A stretch of 64,000 bases of DNA from Eustoma russellianum (Eukaryota > Streptophyta > Magnoliopsida > Gentianales > Gentianaceae). Where the stretch lies: NCBI GenBank assembly GCA_036186865.1, contig AP025056.1, positions 32,278,398-32,342,397 of the forward strand, in the 5' to 3' direction. Each line of letters begins with the position of its first letter. The stretch's first letter is position 1. Made by a program: the position numbers and the translations under genes. Positions 22,282-32,591 of this stretch are shown here, one piece after another. A model generated the notes under the pieces. It ran no database searches, was not told where the DNA came from, and saw only the letters and a list, made by a program, of their open reading frames with translations.

Positions 22282-22601
22282 CCTGTAGCGTGCCATCCCA
22301 AACCCTAGTATTGGGAACGGTACACCCATTGTAGTCTACTACAAGACTACAAGGCGTCGATATAAATTCTTACACGTCAACGTGTGACGTAAAAATTAAT
22401 TCGCAGAAACATCGTAAAATTTAAAACTTATTAATTAAAACAATCTCAAAGCGGAAGTAGATAAAGTCTAGGGCTGACGAGACCCAAAACAAATATTGTC
22501 CACAAGTCTCAAGGTTCAATCAAAAGTCCAAAGTCCCAAATAAAACATCATAAAATAAAATCCACAAATCTCTATAGAGTCACCATCAATCCTGCATCTG
22601 T

Positions 22602-22667
22602 CTAAGTCTCCCATCGTGCACACTCATCCCCGTCCTCTATATACATTATGCCATACTCTGGCTCGTT
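22602..22667 (-). other. Conserved acidic micro-frame in Tekay-B LTR
   Basis: 21 codons plus TAG on the minus strand, with the pattern EPxYxxxxIEDxxExAxW. It aligns without gaps to Tekay-C 32526-32591 (about 9 of 21 residues identical, the rest often similar). The base before it reads CCCTACAA, where Tekay-C has TTGCAG, so the acceptor may have lost its G. Retention of length, stop position and Glu/Asp/Trp spacing while the third codon positions differ suggests past selection on the peptide. Confidence 0.6.
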
Positions 22668-23013
22668 TGTAGGGAAAAAAGTAAAGGGGTAAGCGATATG
22701 CTGTCACTCCGTAAGTACCCTCCTATGCTCAGAACGGGACCACATACGAAAGAACGGAAAGTAAAATAAACAAATAAACAATTAAATAAAGCACATACCC
22801 AGTTCTTGATCGCAAACAAAATTTTTTTCCCAAAAGCATAGACAAACAAAACATCAAGAAAGCTCAAGCAAGTAGGCAATCCAATCGTCTTCATCCATGT
22901 GTGATGCATGCAAACTTGAAATCATGTCACACGCAACAACATCAAATCATGCAATATGACATGTTCGTTTCTTAAAAACATGATATGCTATGCATGCCTC
23001 GAGTCCTAACTGG

Positions 23014-23153
23014 GTGCCTGTGGCCTATATCCACAATACACCATCTGTGTGCCTACGGCCTCTATCCGCAATACATCATTTGTATTCCCATGTCTTATAT
23101 CCACAGTACAAGATCTGGATGCCTGTGGCCTGTGTCCACAGTACATCATAATC
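23014..23153 (-). repeat. 35-bp tandem array in Tekay-B LTR
   Basis: Four copies with exact 35-base spacing start at 23014, 23049, 23084 and 23119, each containing GCCTGTGGCC...TCCACA-like sequence. It is positionally equivalent to the 43-bp array of Tekay-A and the 59-bp array of Tekay-C. Confidence 0.9.
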
Positions 23154-23399
23154 CGACATCGGAGGCTTATATTCCACCGTCTGCTAATCCGACGTTTATG
23201 TCGATCTAGACATGACCGGCCATACAATGCACGTGCCATGATATGAATGCAATGCAACAATTCTCATTTTCCTTCCATTTGAATCAATCATATTCTTCCA
23301 TCACAAGACCACAACGAGACATATGAAGGCTCACACCTACACACACCTACACAGTTTTTACATGCCCACACTCACATCCAAAATCAATTGTGTGTGTGT

Positions 23400-23748
23400 G
23401 TGTACCCAAATCCGAAAATATCACAACTAAATATATAAATTCTTCTAAAACAGTTTACAGATTATGTATTAATATATATGTATATATAAAAATCTGCCGA
23501 AACAGTATCTATATATTTGTGTATATATATTTAAATATGAAATTAATATAAATACATATAAATCTATCCGAAAATAATATATATTTATATGTGTATATAA
23601 CTCAATCAAAAACAGTATAATTATTTACTTAAATTTTCTCCAACAATTTCTGGAATTTTTCATATATATTAGATACAAATAGAAACAGCATATATGTATA
23701 TATGTGTATATTATTCTAAAACAGTTTATCTATATATATAATTTGAAA

Positions 23749-23790
<42 letters not shown>

Positions 23791-23906
23791 AAAATCTTGA
23801 ACGGTAAATAAATATATGAGCATAATTCTTAAATAAACTGTATGTGTATATATGTGTATAAACGTTTCGGTGCCAATAAATATGTGTATATATAATTCAA
23901 AAATCA

Positions 23907-23942
<36 letters not shown>

Positions 23943-24025
23943 CTGAAAATTATTATTTATATATATATAGCTAACTCGGAAAGAAAACAACCCATATACA
24001 TATATGTATATAATTCTGCTAAACA

Positions 24026-24058
<33 letters not shown>

Positions 24059-24350
24059 GTTCTAAAAGTAGTAAATGTATACATATATGGGTAAAATCCT
24101 GGAGACAGTATATAAATATATCTATATTATTCTGAAAAAAGATAAATACATATAGGTGTATAAATCCAAAATCGGTATTTAAATACATGAATATATATTA
24201 TATCGAAATATTAAACATATATATATATATATATATGTATATAATTCTTGTAATAGTAATTATATACATACACATATATTTTTCCAAAAACCTTAGATAT
24301 ATTTATATATAAATCCAAAATATCACAACACCATATATATATATATATAT
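23400..24350 (-). repeat. Diverged AT-rich array with TA microsatellites
   Basis: Irregular units of roughly 70-110 bases combine a TATATGTGTATATA-type run with a short non-TA core of the form AAAACAGTA or CCGAAAACAGT. Pure TA runs occur at about 23751-23784, 23911-23939, 24027-24059 and 24211-24234. The long Tyr/Ile-rich frames here are low-complexity artefacts. It forms the middle of the Tekay-B LTR and is the landing site of LINE-A. Confidence 0.75.
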
Positions 24351-25106
24351 TTTATTCAAAGATTATTTTATTTAATTTCTCACTTGTGGCGGAGAGAAAA
24401 CCATATTACAAAAGTCAGTATACGAAAAAACATAATACAAAGCTCTAATGATGGCGCTTCACCAATCGAATATGATATGCCGCATTAAAATCTTGTCAAG
24501 TAAAACCAACCTTGTGGATAAAACCTTGACGAAGGAAAAAAGCGTACATATTTATTCGTCGGGGAATAGCGCATATCGTACATGGGAATGAATACATGAA
24601 TGAAATTTTGCGATATGATCTATAAGATGATGGAATGTCAATTGTTGAAACCGCTGTTGAGGCTTGATATATTGCGTGGCCGCACTTGACAGCGCTGATC
24701 GTAGGGAAGAAGTTGCCAACTGTATGTGTTTTCATAATAACGGGTACCTCAGGAGCAGGGAAAAGAGCCGTTAGGAGTAACAAGACATTTGTAACCAACC
24801 GCAAACCAAATGAAAGACAAAACATACCGGAGTCGTCTTGGCATGGAAACCAAGACGACAAGACGCAAGAAAAGGCAGTGCATGCATGATTCCGTTCCCA
24901 TTCGCCAGACGGGCTCCGTGTAGGCCGCATGTGCATGTGCCACCATGAAAAGCAGATACAAGAGCAAAAGTGAGCGTAAACGTTGTATAAGGAAAATCAA
25001 CATAAGGAGCAGCACACCTAAGAACCATATAGACGAATTATAAATGCACCAATGTTGCCTGCGTTCGAAAACACAGGCAACTATATAGAAAATGGGCTGA
25101 CATAGA
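24351..25106 (-). other. LINE-A 3' UTR
   Basis: About 750 noncoding bases follow the ORF2 stop. The segment near 24505-24560 (minus strand) matches LINE-C at about 57290-57345, and the terminal CTCTCCGCCACAAGTGA at about 24380-24397 matches the LINE-B end near 41165. T-rich sequence on the coding strand produces hydrophobic open frames (24749-25162 and 24496-24936) that do not share a frame with those of LINE-B and are not called genes. Confidence 0.7.
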
Positions 25107-28100
25107 TCACAGTCGAAGTATTGGCAAATGACGGTCCACATATAATGCACCTCGTACCTCACATGGCAATGCTTGGACCGAAAAGTAGTGAATTAGACCA
25201 GGAGAGCGGTATCCATATCTTGCAAGTCTATGCGGTGCCAAATTTGCTTCTCTTGGACAATATTGAAGTGTAGAATTATTGAGTGTGAGAAACTGTGATG
25301 CCCGGGAAATGTCCGATAACAGCATTCCTGTGACTTGATCATGATCAGCCAACAAGGTGAGCAAATATTGACAGTCCGTTTCAACTACAAGACTGTCATG
25401 ATGCTGAGCGTAGTACATGAGCGCAATCGTCAAAGCTTGAATCTCAGCCCTTAGAGGACTCAAAAGTGGCAGTGGAAAACTGATAGCCAAATGAAACGAA
25501 CCCTGGCACGTGCGAAGTATGGCCGCCCCAGCTGACATGTGTATACCTACAGCCGCGTCCACATTTAGTTTTAGCTTGCCAGATGGTGGAAATCTCCATC
25601 GAACAATAGTGGCGCGTTTCACGCGCAATGGTGGTGAAAAGTGTTGAGCCACGAGATGTGGTATGTTGTGGGCGAATTTCTTCCCATTGATTGAAGCACA
25701 CCACGTGTAAATTGAACCTTTTAGCTTCGTGTACAGTCGATCATAATCAAACGATTCCTCGCCAAACCTGCATGAAGCATACATTTTCCATATTTCCCAT
25801 ACCGCAAGAGAAGGAACTACTGCTTTGAGCTGGCCTCTCATTGTTTCGGTTGATGACATATGCCACCACCTAAGCAAGTGTCCTTTGATTGTATGCGAAA
25901 GAGGCAGCGGGCCATGAAATGTGATAGATATATCTACCCAAAGAGGGCGAATAAGTGTGAAATGTAAGAACACATGATCTTGGGTATCATGAGATTGCCG
26001 ACAAAATATACATTGAGAAGGATAAACTGTGATCCATCCTCTGAAATTGTCTACCATTGGAAGTGAGCAATGCCAAAGACGCCAAAGAAAGATTTTTTGT
26101 TTTGGATGCGTATTTTTCCACCAAACATACTTTGCCTCCTCTTTGGGTAAATGAGCTGAAATCAAATTGTATGCAGACCGAATGGAAAATTGACCATTCT
26201 CCTCTGGTGTCCAGTGCAACAGTCCATTGATTATGGTAGTATGCCCCTCCATGAACTCATGTGTGCGTGTTATGCGCTTCCATGTTGATGAGTCATAGAT
26301 ATGTGAATAGATTGAAGAACGATGACCATACCTGGATTGACAAAATTCTGCCCAAAGATTGTTTGAAGTAAAGTACTTCTACCATATTTGACAATCGTAT
26401 GCTTGCTGGACATGCAAAAGAGAACGAATGCCTAAACCACCCGCTTCATGTGATTGGCAGATAGTAGTCCAGGATTGCCAATGATGACGACCTTTCCATT
26501 GAAAGGATGCCATTCGCCTATTGAGAATGTGTATGATGCCCTTTGGCAATCTAGAGCTGGCGATTAGATGTGTTGGCAATGTATTAAGGACATGTTTGAT
26601 AAGTGTTAGCCTGCCCGCCATGGACAAGAAATTGGTCGACCAAGACGATAACTTAGCGTCGAAATGAGCTAGAAGATTGGAACAATACCTGGCTTTATTA
26701 ATCCCCTTGTACAAGTATGACCCCAAATATTTGATAGGCAGAGATGTAAATTGCATCCCTAATGCAGTTGATGCATGAGCCACCGAAGCCCCTTGTCCCA
26801 CAACAAATTGACTTTTATTGTAGTTTACCAATTGACCCGAGGCTTGCTGATAGATATCCAAAAACTTCTGAAATTTTGATAAGTTACGTGGTGTACCTTT
26901 AAGAAAGATTAATAAGTCGTCTGCGAATCCCAAATGAGAAATACAAGGTGTGCGGCCTGCCCTGAATCCTTTAAGTTCACCCGTCCGTATAAGATGATTT
27001 AATCCTCGTGTAAATCCTTCAGATGACAAAATAAAAAGTAAAGGGGATAGAGGATCCCCCTGTTTAACCCCCCTACCAATAGGAAATGATTCTTTCAATG
27101 TGCCATTGAGCAAAATCGAGCATAACGTGCTGCCCAAGTTATTGATGATAATACGAACCAATCGAGCATCCATACCCATGCATTACAACAGCTGCTGAAG
27201 ATATTTCCAACTCACCCTATCAAAAGCTTTTGCCATGTCTAATTTGATAAGAACTTGTCCTCCCCGTGTTTGCTTGTCTAGTACATGAACCATTTCCTGT
27301 GCCAGTAAGACTTGTTCAGTGATGTTGCGGCCTTTCATAAAACCCACCTGTTCTGGAGATATTAGCCTGGGTAAGATTCGGCCCAGTCTGGTAGCAAGCA
27401 GCCGTGTGATGGCCTTAGAAAGAAAATTTGTTAGACATATCGGCCTATAGTCCGCAAAGGATTGGGGGTTGCTAACCTTGGGTATCAAAATAATGGACGC
27501 TGCTGCCACTGCCTTAGGCATTCGGATACCCAAGAAGAATTCTTGAAATGCCTTGTGAACATCGTTCTGGATGTGGGGCCAAAAACGCCTGTAAAATGAG
27601 CCAGGGTAGCCATCCGGATCTGCTGCACTTGTGGGGCTGAGATCCCACACCGAGTCTTTAACCTCTGTCAGCAAGGGAATGGCCTTCAACATACTGTTAT
27701 CGTCTGCCATTATCAACGATGGAATGTGTTGAAGAATTAGCTCACATTCTGAAATGGATTCCTCAGCAAAGAGATGGGAAAAATAATTAATAGCCTCAGC
27801 TTGGATGTCACTTTGCTGCTCAAGTACAGTGCTGTCCTACTTAGTTATTCTGCGAATCATCTGGTGGCTGCATTTATGCTTAACTGTCTGGTGAAAGAAA
27901 GATGTGTTAGCGTCACCATCCTTCAACCACTTAATGTTGGCCTTCTGTTTCCAATAGAGAAATGCGTGTTTTTGAACAAGACGTAGCTCAGCCATGCGCT
28001 GATGATACAGGGATCGAGTAGAGTCCGTGGGATTAGCATCATAGTCTCGTTCTACGATTTTAGCTTCCGTTTCTGCTAGTGATACCGCATCAAAGATGTT

Positions 28101-28967
28101 GCCAAATGTATCTTTGTTCCATTGACGTAAATCTTTACTCAAGAGTGATAATTTACGATTTAATCCCCACATGCCGCCCACGGTTGGGTATGATTGCCAT
28201 CTATGTATCACAAATGAGTCAAAATCGGCATGGGTCGCCCAGACATCGAGATATCTAAACCGGGATGGTGTTCGTGGGACATCCAAGTCGCATATTAGAA
28301 GCAAAGGAGAGTGATCCGAGGTGGCTCTTGAGAGATGTTGAACTTGCATGTATGGGAAGATATCAACAATAGAATCCGAGCTCAACAAACGGTCTAAGTG
28401 TCACCGCACACGACCTAAACCTCTTCCATCTGACCATGTGAAGCATGAGCCTTGAAATTGTAGTTCATGTAACCGACAATGCAGAATAAAATCATTGAAG
28501 TCCTGCAATGTACGTAATGACGGCTGTGACCTGCCCCTATGTTCTTCCAGCGTTCGAAACGTGTTAAAGTCTCCTCCGATAAGCCAAGGTATATCAAGTG
28601 ATGTATAAAAATGCCGTAATTCATCCCATAGTATTCGACGCTGGAGAATTGAATGTCTCCCATAGACCCCTGTAAACCAGAAGCATTGGCCAGTAATATG
28701 CCATTGGAATTTTATGGAATGATGCTGACTTCCATAGGCTTCGTCTCCTCGAGTGAGAAATGCAACCTTCCAAAAAAACCACATTTGATCATTACACACT
28801 GAGATCGCATTAGAGAATCCAAATTGTAACTGATATGATTGTAAAGCACTGGATCTTAGCTTGGGTTCGATTATAACTAGCAAATAGACATTATGCTTAC
28901 GAACTAATGAAAGTATTCTACGAAATGAACTACGAATTCCTCTAACATTCCATAATAAGAGCTTCAT
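25107..28967 (-). pseudogene. LINE-A ORF2: endonuclease, reverse transcriptase, RNase H
   Basis: The enzyme nicks target DNA and reverse-transcribes the element RNA. One frame of 1,287 codons runs from ATG 28967 to the stop at 25107, with in-frame stops near 28401, 27837, 27183 and 26379 and no frameshift. Order: AP-type endonuclease (Trp-Asn-Val-Arg-Gly at the start, Gly-Gly-Asp-Phe-Asn near 28585, Ser-Asp-His-Ser-Pro near 28305); RT (27640-26500) with Phe-Ala-Asp-Asp at about 26917-26928; a zinc-binding zf-RVT region (26230-25900); and an RNase H domain (25600-25200) beginning Leu-Asn-Val-Asp-Ala-Ala. The 28401 stop (CGA to TGA) and 26379 stop (TGG to TAG) look like C-to-T transitions. The start overlaps the ORF1 stop. 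Confidence 0.9.
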
Positions 28968-30298
28968 TGAGAAAGAGGATCAAAAGAGTTTGAGATGTGC
29001 GCTGCACGTAACCTGGTCAAGCGGGGAGAAGGTGGCTGAGTTCGTCTAATAATTCGGGGCCCCTGAATCAAATGGCTATCTGGGAGTGCAACTGATGATT
29101 GTTCGACTAAATTTGTGGTTGTGGACTCCATGTTAGTATGGTCAACCAAGGCTGTCCCTGATTGATTCTCGGTATCACGTGAATCAATATATGCTGCTTC
29201 AATTAAGTTGGCTATTTGGTCTGTAGTATTCCGATCTTGTTCATCTGAGCGTGGATCTGCTTCTGCATCCGAATGGGAATCAAGCACTGCAGTCTCGTGA
29301 ATTTCTCCTATAATGGTATCATCAATACCTTTCAAACGTGATATATCCTGAATATTTGATACAGCATTGACTGCAGCCATATCAGGGGACAATCCAGATA
29401 TGAGTAGATCTGGCTGCAATTCAGCTGCATGGTGGGCATCTTGTTCTATGTTCTGATCTGCAGTTGAAGGTCCCACCTTTTTGGGGGTCCAACGTTGCTT
29501 ATGTGTGGTTATTGATTTCTTTGAACGTGGAACTTCCGTTGGTTTGTCATCAGGAAGAAGCGGCTGCGTAGGGTTTTCTTTGCCACAGTCTGTGAGTACG
29601 TGTCCGAGTTTATAGCAAGAGGAGCAGTATTTCGGCAGATCTTCGTACTCAACATTCTGCATGATTACTCGAGATGGCGTTTGGATGAATATCCTTTGTG
29701 GCAGTTCTTTGGAAACGTCCAATTCAATACAAACTCGTGCCACCGATGGACGACTCATTGTGGCTGTTGCTGTGTCCAATTTTAGGGGCGTGCCTAGCAT
29801 TGCAACAATTTGAAAGAGTGAATCTTTACGATGCATGTGAAGAGGTAGGCCCGGAAACGTGACCCATATCGGAACAACTGGCATTTCTTTTGTAGGATCG
29901 TAATTTGGAGTCCATTTTGTAACTCGCATCTGCTTGCCTGAGATAATCCATCCTCTTCTAGAAAAGCATCTTATGTAATCAAGTTCTTGATCAAAATAAA
30001 GAACGATATGTGTGGGATCTAAAAGTCCCACCTTTACCGCCCCAACAAAACCAATCCAATCAATGGCTGAACGTATGGTAGCTAATGGGGGACGGCCATA
30101 TCAGAATGTGCCTACCAAGGTGTACCAAAATGGAGCTGCTAAAGAATTGATTTCTTCCTCTGAAAATGTGATCATGGGGCTGCCTTTATACCTTTGAATG
30201 AGTTTCGGCTGAACTTGTGCCGCAGGTGCAAAAAGTGATGCAAACGAACGCTTGGGCGAAACTGTGGTTGCCGCAACAGCGGCTGTTGAATCATTCAT
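28964..30298 (-). pseudogene. LINE-A ORF1: RNA-binding protein with zinc knuckle
   Basis: 444 codons from ATG 30298 to TGA 28964, interrupted only by TGA at 30101-30103 (probably TGG). The N-terminal half resembles DUF4283, with the Phe-Pro-Gly-Leu-Pro-Leu-His segment near 29850 and Ala-Arg-Val-Cys-Ile-Glu-Leu-Asp near 29730. It is followed by a zf-CCHC_4 knuckle (Cys-Ser-Ser-Cys...Gly-His...Cys) at about 29625-29580 and an acidic, low-complexity C-terminus. Plant L1 ORF1 proteins of this type coat the element RNA. The last codon position overlaps the ORF2 ATG in an ATGA. Confidence 0.9.
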
Positions 30299-30562
30299 CG
30301 CAGTGAGATGATTGGGTTGCAGAAAGTGTTATGCCCCGCACCCTTCGTGGAGTAGTTAAAAGACAAAGAAGGGTTTCACGGAAATTAATGACGGTCAACG
30401 GGAATTAATTAGACATTAATGAGAGGATTAAATAGGAATTAATGAAGGAATTAATAATAGAATTTAAATATATTTAATTTAGAATTAAATAATTAAAGTT
30501 TATCCTTTAAGATAAATAGATAATAGTTTTAATTTAGAAACACCAAACTTTCCCCCATCCCA

Positions 30563-30608
30563 TATAAAAACTGACAGACGTCAGTTTTCTCTCTTACGCA
30601 GAGAAAAC
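30563..30608 (+). promoter_or_regulatory. Tekay-C LTR promoter with two overlapping hairpins
   Basis: TATAAAA at 30563-30569 is followed at once by two mutually exclusive perfect stems. AAAACTGAC (30567) pairs with GTCAGTTTT (30580-30588) across four bases, and GTTTTCTCT (30584-30592) pairs with AGAGAAAAC (30600-30608) across seven. They share 30584-30588. The same sequence is in the 3' LTR. The position suggests the transcript start region; a regulatory role is inference. Confidence 0.6.
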
Positions 30609-31184
30609 CGACGCTTCATCATCACCCTAGGCGACTTGGGAGGCCCTTCAACCCTAGGAGAAGAATTCCCTCACAAAGCCATCCAATCTTCATTCGATCT
30701 TTGTTTTGTCTTCGAGTAATCAAAGGCAAGTAATCTGTTTATAAGTTCTTACGATTTGCGAAAGAAAATCGGCCTATTTTGTTATCAAATTGGATCACCG
30801 TGCAGTAGATTCGTTCTTTGATTATTTGCATACGATCTATGTGATTTGCTTTCGAGATTTGGCCAATGTATATGGAAAAGTAATTGTTGTTATTGTTGAT
30901 TATGTGAAATCATGCAAATCCCCACCCCGGTATCCCTTCTTGATGTGCTTGCGTGGTTGCGTGGGATTGAGAAAAGATGAGACCTTTGAGGGTTTAAAGG
31001 AGTTGGATGATTGCGTGGTAGGTTTGAATCGTGTATGTATGCGTATAAGTGTCAGAATCTATAGATTAAGCGTGAATGATAGCGGGGGTTAGGATTGGAT
31101 TGAGTGGATTAACGTTGGACATGTGTGGTGTTTTTGGTTCTGCAGTGATTGCAGAAAACGCAGAAAAAAGTTGGAGGTTACGCA

Positions 31185-31440
31185 GACATCGATCGATCGA
31201 TGTCAGAGATCGATGTCCTCAGAAGGACATCGATCGATCGATGTAAGGGTTGAGGAGAGATCGATGTCCTCAGCAGGACATCGATCGATCGATGTGCAAG
31301 AGGTTGGAGCGATCGATGTCCCCAGACGGACATCGATCGATCGATGTGGGTTGAGCCTGAGAGATCGATGTCCTCAGAAGGACATCGATCGATCGAAGTG
31401 AGAGATCGATGTCCCCAGTTGGACATCGATCGATCGATGT
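31185..31440 (+). repeat. Array of five perfect stem-loops built on GATCGATGTCC
   Basis: Stem-loops at 31208-31235, 31259-31286, 31311-31338, 31363-31390 and 31404-31431 each have GATCGATGTCC pairing with GGACATCGATC around a short loop containing CAG (arms of 11-12 bases). Most are extended by a further ATCGATCGATGT. Spacing is 51, 52, 52 and 41 bases. The spacers differ. Open frames through the array are side effects of the repeat. Confidence 0.95.
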
Positions 31441-31944
31441 ATAGGGGATGAAGTCCAGAAATTTTGTGAAAAATAGGGGAAGAAAGGGGGACGTTCGGGG
31501 AACCTTTGGGTGCCTTTAGAGACTTCTTAAGACCTGATTAAAGGTAGTCTAAGTCTTGGGAACATGACCTAGGATGGTGAAACAATATTGGTGACTTCAA
31601 TGGGTTCTCGAATCGAGTTTCAACGTGAAGGACTTAGATGGGCTAGGAGATGAATGTACGAGGTGTTTGAGAGTTCAATGAGGAATGGTTAGGGATATTT
31701 GCTTTGGGTTGTGAACCTTAGAGTCAAGACTAAGGGTTAGCGTGATGGTGGAAGCCTAAGTCATGATGTGTACGTTAGTGAAAACTTGTGTATGCTTGTA
31801 CTTGCGCGTGTGTACATGAACTACTTATGTGAATTGCATACGAGAATGTGGAATGAGAATGAAATGAGGAGTCTTGCATCATGGCACGTGCATTTGCATA
31901 TTGATTTGGAAAGAAAGGTGCTTCGGCACAGATTTGCGAAGGTG

Positions 31945-32185
31945 ACCTGCAATGTAAACCGGGATGGAAATTTAAGCCGGGGCGCATTGTAGCGCACAAA
32001 AGACTGTAACGTAAACCGAGATGTAAATATAAGCCGGGGCGCGTTACAGGGTATAAAGTTGTCTGTAATGCTACTCGGGATGGAAATATAAGCCGAGGTG
32101 CATTACAGGGTATAAAGTTGGCTGTAACGTAAACCGGGATGGAAATATAAGCCGGGGCGCGTTACAGGGTATAAAGTTATATGAA
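31945..32185 (+). repeat. 59-bp tandem array in Tekay-C LTR
   Basis: Four units are anchored at 31954, 32011, 32070 and 32129 (periods 57, 59, 59), each with ACCGGGATGGAAATATAAGC and GCGTTACAGGG elements. The 3' LTR carries the same four units with a few substitutions. Confidence 0.9.
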
Positions 32186-32525
32186 GTGACCGGGCATTAT
32201 GTCATGCATTGCACTGTTTTAAAAGAGAAGGTGTTCATGCATAAGGGAATGTGTAGTGTAGTGCATATTTTGACATGCATCACGAGAGTCAATGTGGTAT
32301 GAACGGGTGTGGTACCTGATTGCCTATGAATTGTTAAATGTGAGTAAATTGTCGTACTTGCTTTACTGTGTATTCAAATTTATATTTGGAAGTTTACAAG
32401 ACATGTGCCCCTCAATTCCCTCAGTTTATCTATTACTCATGTCTTGCCATGTGATGATCCCGTATGTCTTATAAGCGGGTTACTTGCTAGCGTTTTTCGC
32501 TAAGGGTACTGCCTTTGATTTTGCA

Positions 32526-32591
32526 GATGAACCCAGTTATGATATGATTTTCATTGAGGATGACGGCGAGTGGGCAGAATGGGATGCATAG
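32526..32591 (+). other. Conserved acidic micro-frame in Tekay-C 5' LTR
   Basis: It lies immediately after the acceptor-like TTTTGCAG: 21 codons plus TAG, with the same EPxYxxxxIEDxxExAxW pattern and the same length as Tekay-B. The frame enters with two bases after the AG, which fits a codon split by an upstream intron; the phase is the same in Tekay-B. Net charge is strongly negative. An internal ATG exists in this frame (7th codon), so a shorter product is possible. No similarity to a known family is evident to me. Confidence 0.6.

Larger units (their letters stand above)
14063..24325 (-). mobile_element. Tekay-B: degraded Ty3 chromovirus, minus strand
   Basis: Read on the minus strand: partial 5' LTR (22284-24325), iMet primer site (22268-22281), leader, gag (split by a solo LTR), protease, RT, RNase H, integrase, the GAGGACAAAAC motif near 14588, and the first ~0.5 kb of the 3' LTR. 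The order and residues match Tekay-C throughout, at lower identity. The two LTR remnants do not overlap, because each is cut at a TA-rich array: the 3' LTR by the EPRV and the 5' LTR by LINE-A. The whole LTR was probably above 2.5 kb. Confidence 0.85.
22284..24325 (-). repeat. Tekay-B 5' LTR, 3' portion
   Basis: On the minus strand it ends ...GGGTGTACCG...CGCTACA, as in Tekay-C. Going from its 3' end it holds the GGGTGTACCG box (about 22315), the micro-frame (22602-22667), a 35-bp array (23014-23153) and a long AT-rich array (23400-24350). Its 5' part is missing past the LINE-A insertion. Confidence 0.8.
24351..30326 (-). mobile_element. LINE-A: near full-length plant L1 (5' end at 40984-41088)
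   Basis: Minus-strand L1 with 5' UTR, ORF1, ORF2 and 3' UTR, totalling about 6.1 kb once Tekay-C is removed. Candidate target duplications are a CAACAyCATATATA-type run at 24326-24350 and 41089-41112 (one difference apart from run length), but both lie in TA repeats. Both ORFs keep a single frame from end to end with only isolated stop codons, so the insertion is fairly young. The tail on the minus strand is A/T-rich (AAATTAAATAAAATAA). Confidence 0.8.
30726..32526 (+). other. Candidate GC-AG leader intron inside Tekay-C LTR
   Basis: Donor context ATCAAAG/GCAAGTAAT; Tekay-B has CCAAAG/GTAAGTAT at the equivalent place, and AAG/GCAAGT is the usual form of GC donors. The acceptor is TTTGATTTTGCAG at 32514-32526. 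The implied intron of 1.8 kb would remove both repeat arrays from the mature leader. Both LTRs of this element keep donor and acceptor. Confidence 0.45.

Noticed and set aside
23716..24188. Tyr/Ile-rich open frames on the minus strand
   Set aside because: Translation of TA microsatellites; low complexity with no start context or conservation.
31123..31401. Open frame across the stem-loop array with repeated His-Arg-Ser-Ile-Asp
   Set aside because: It is produced by the ATCGATCG repeat itself; opposite-strand frames are open too, and nothing suggests translation.
31185..31440. CRISPR-like look of equal repeats with differing spacers
   Set aside because: Plant nuclear retrotransposon LTR with palindromic units, only five copies, no cas genes; tandem stem-loops explain it.
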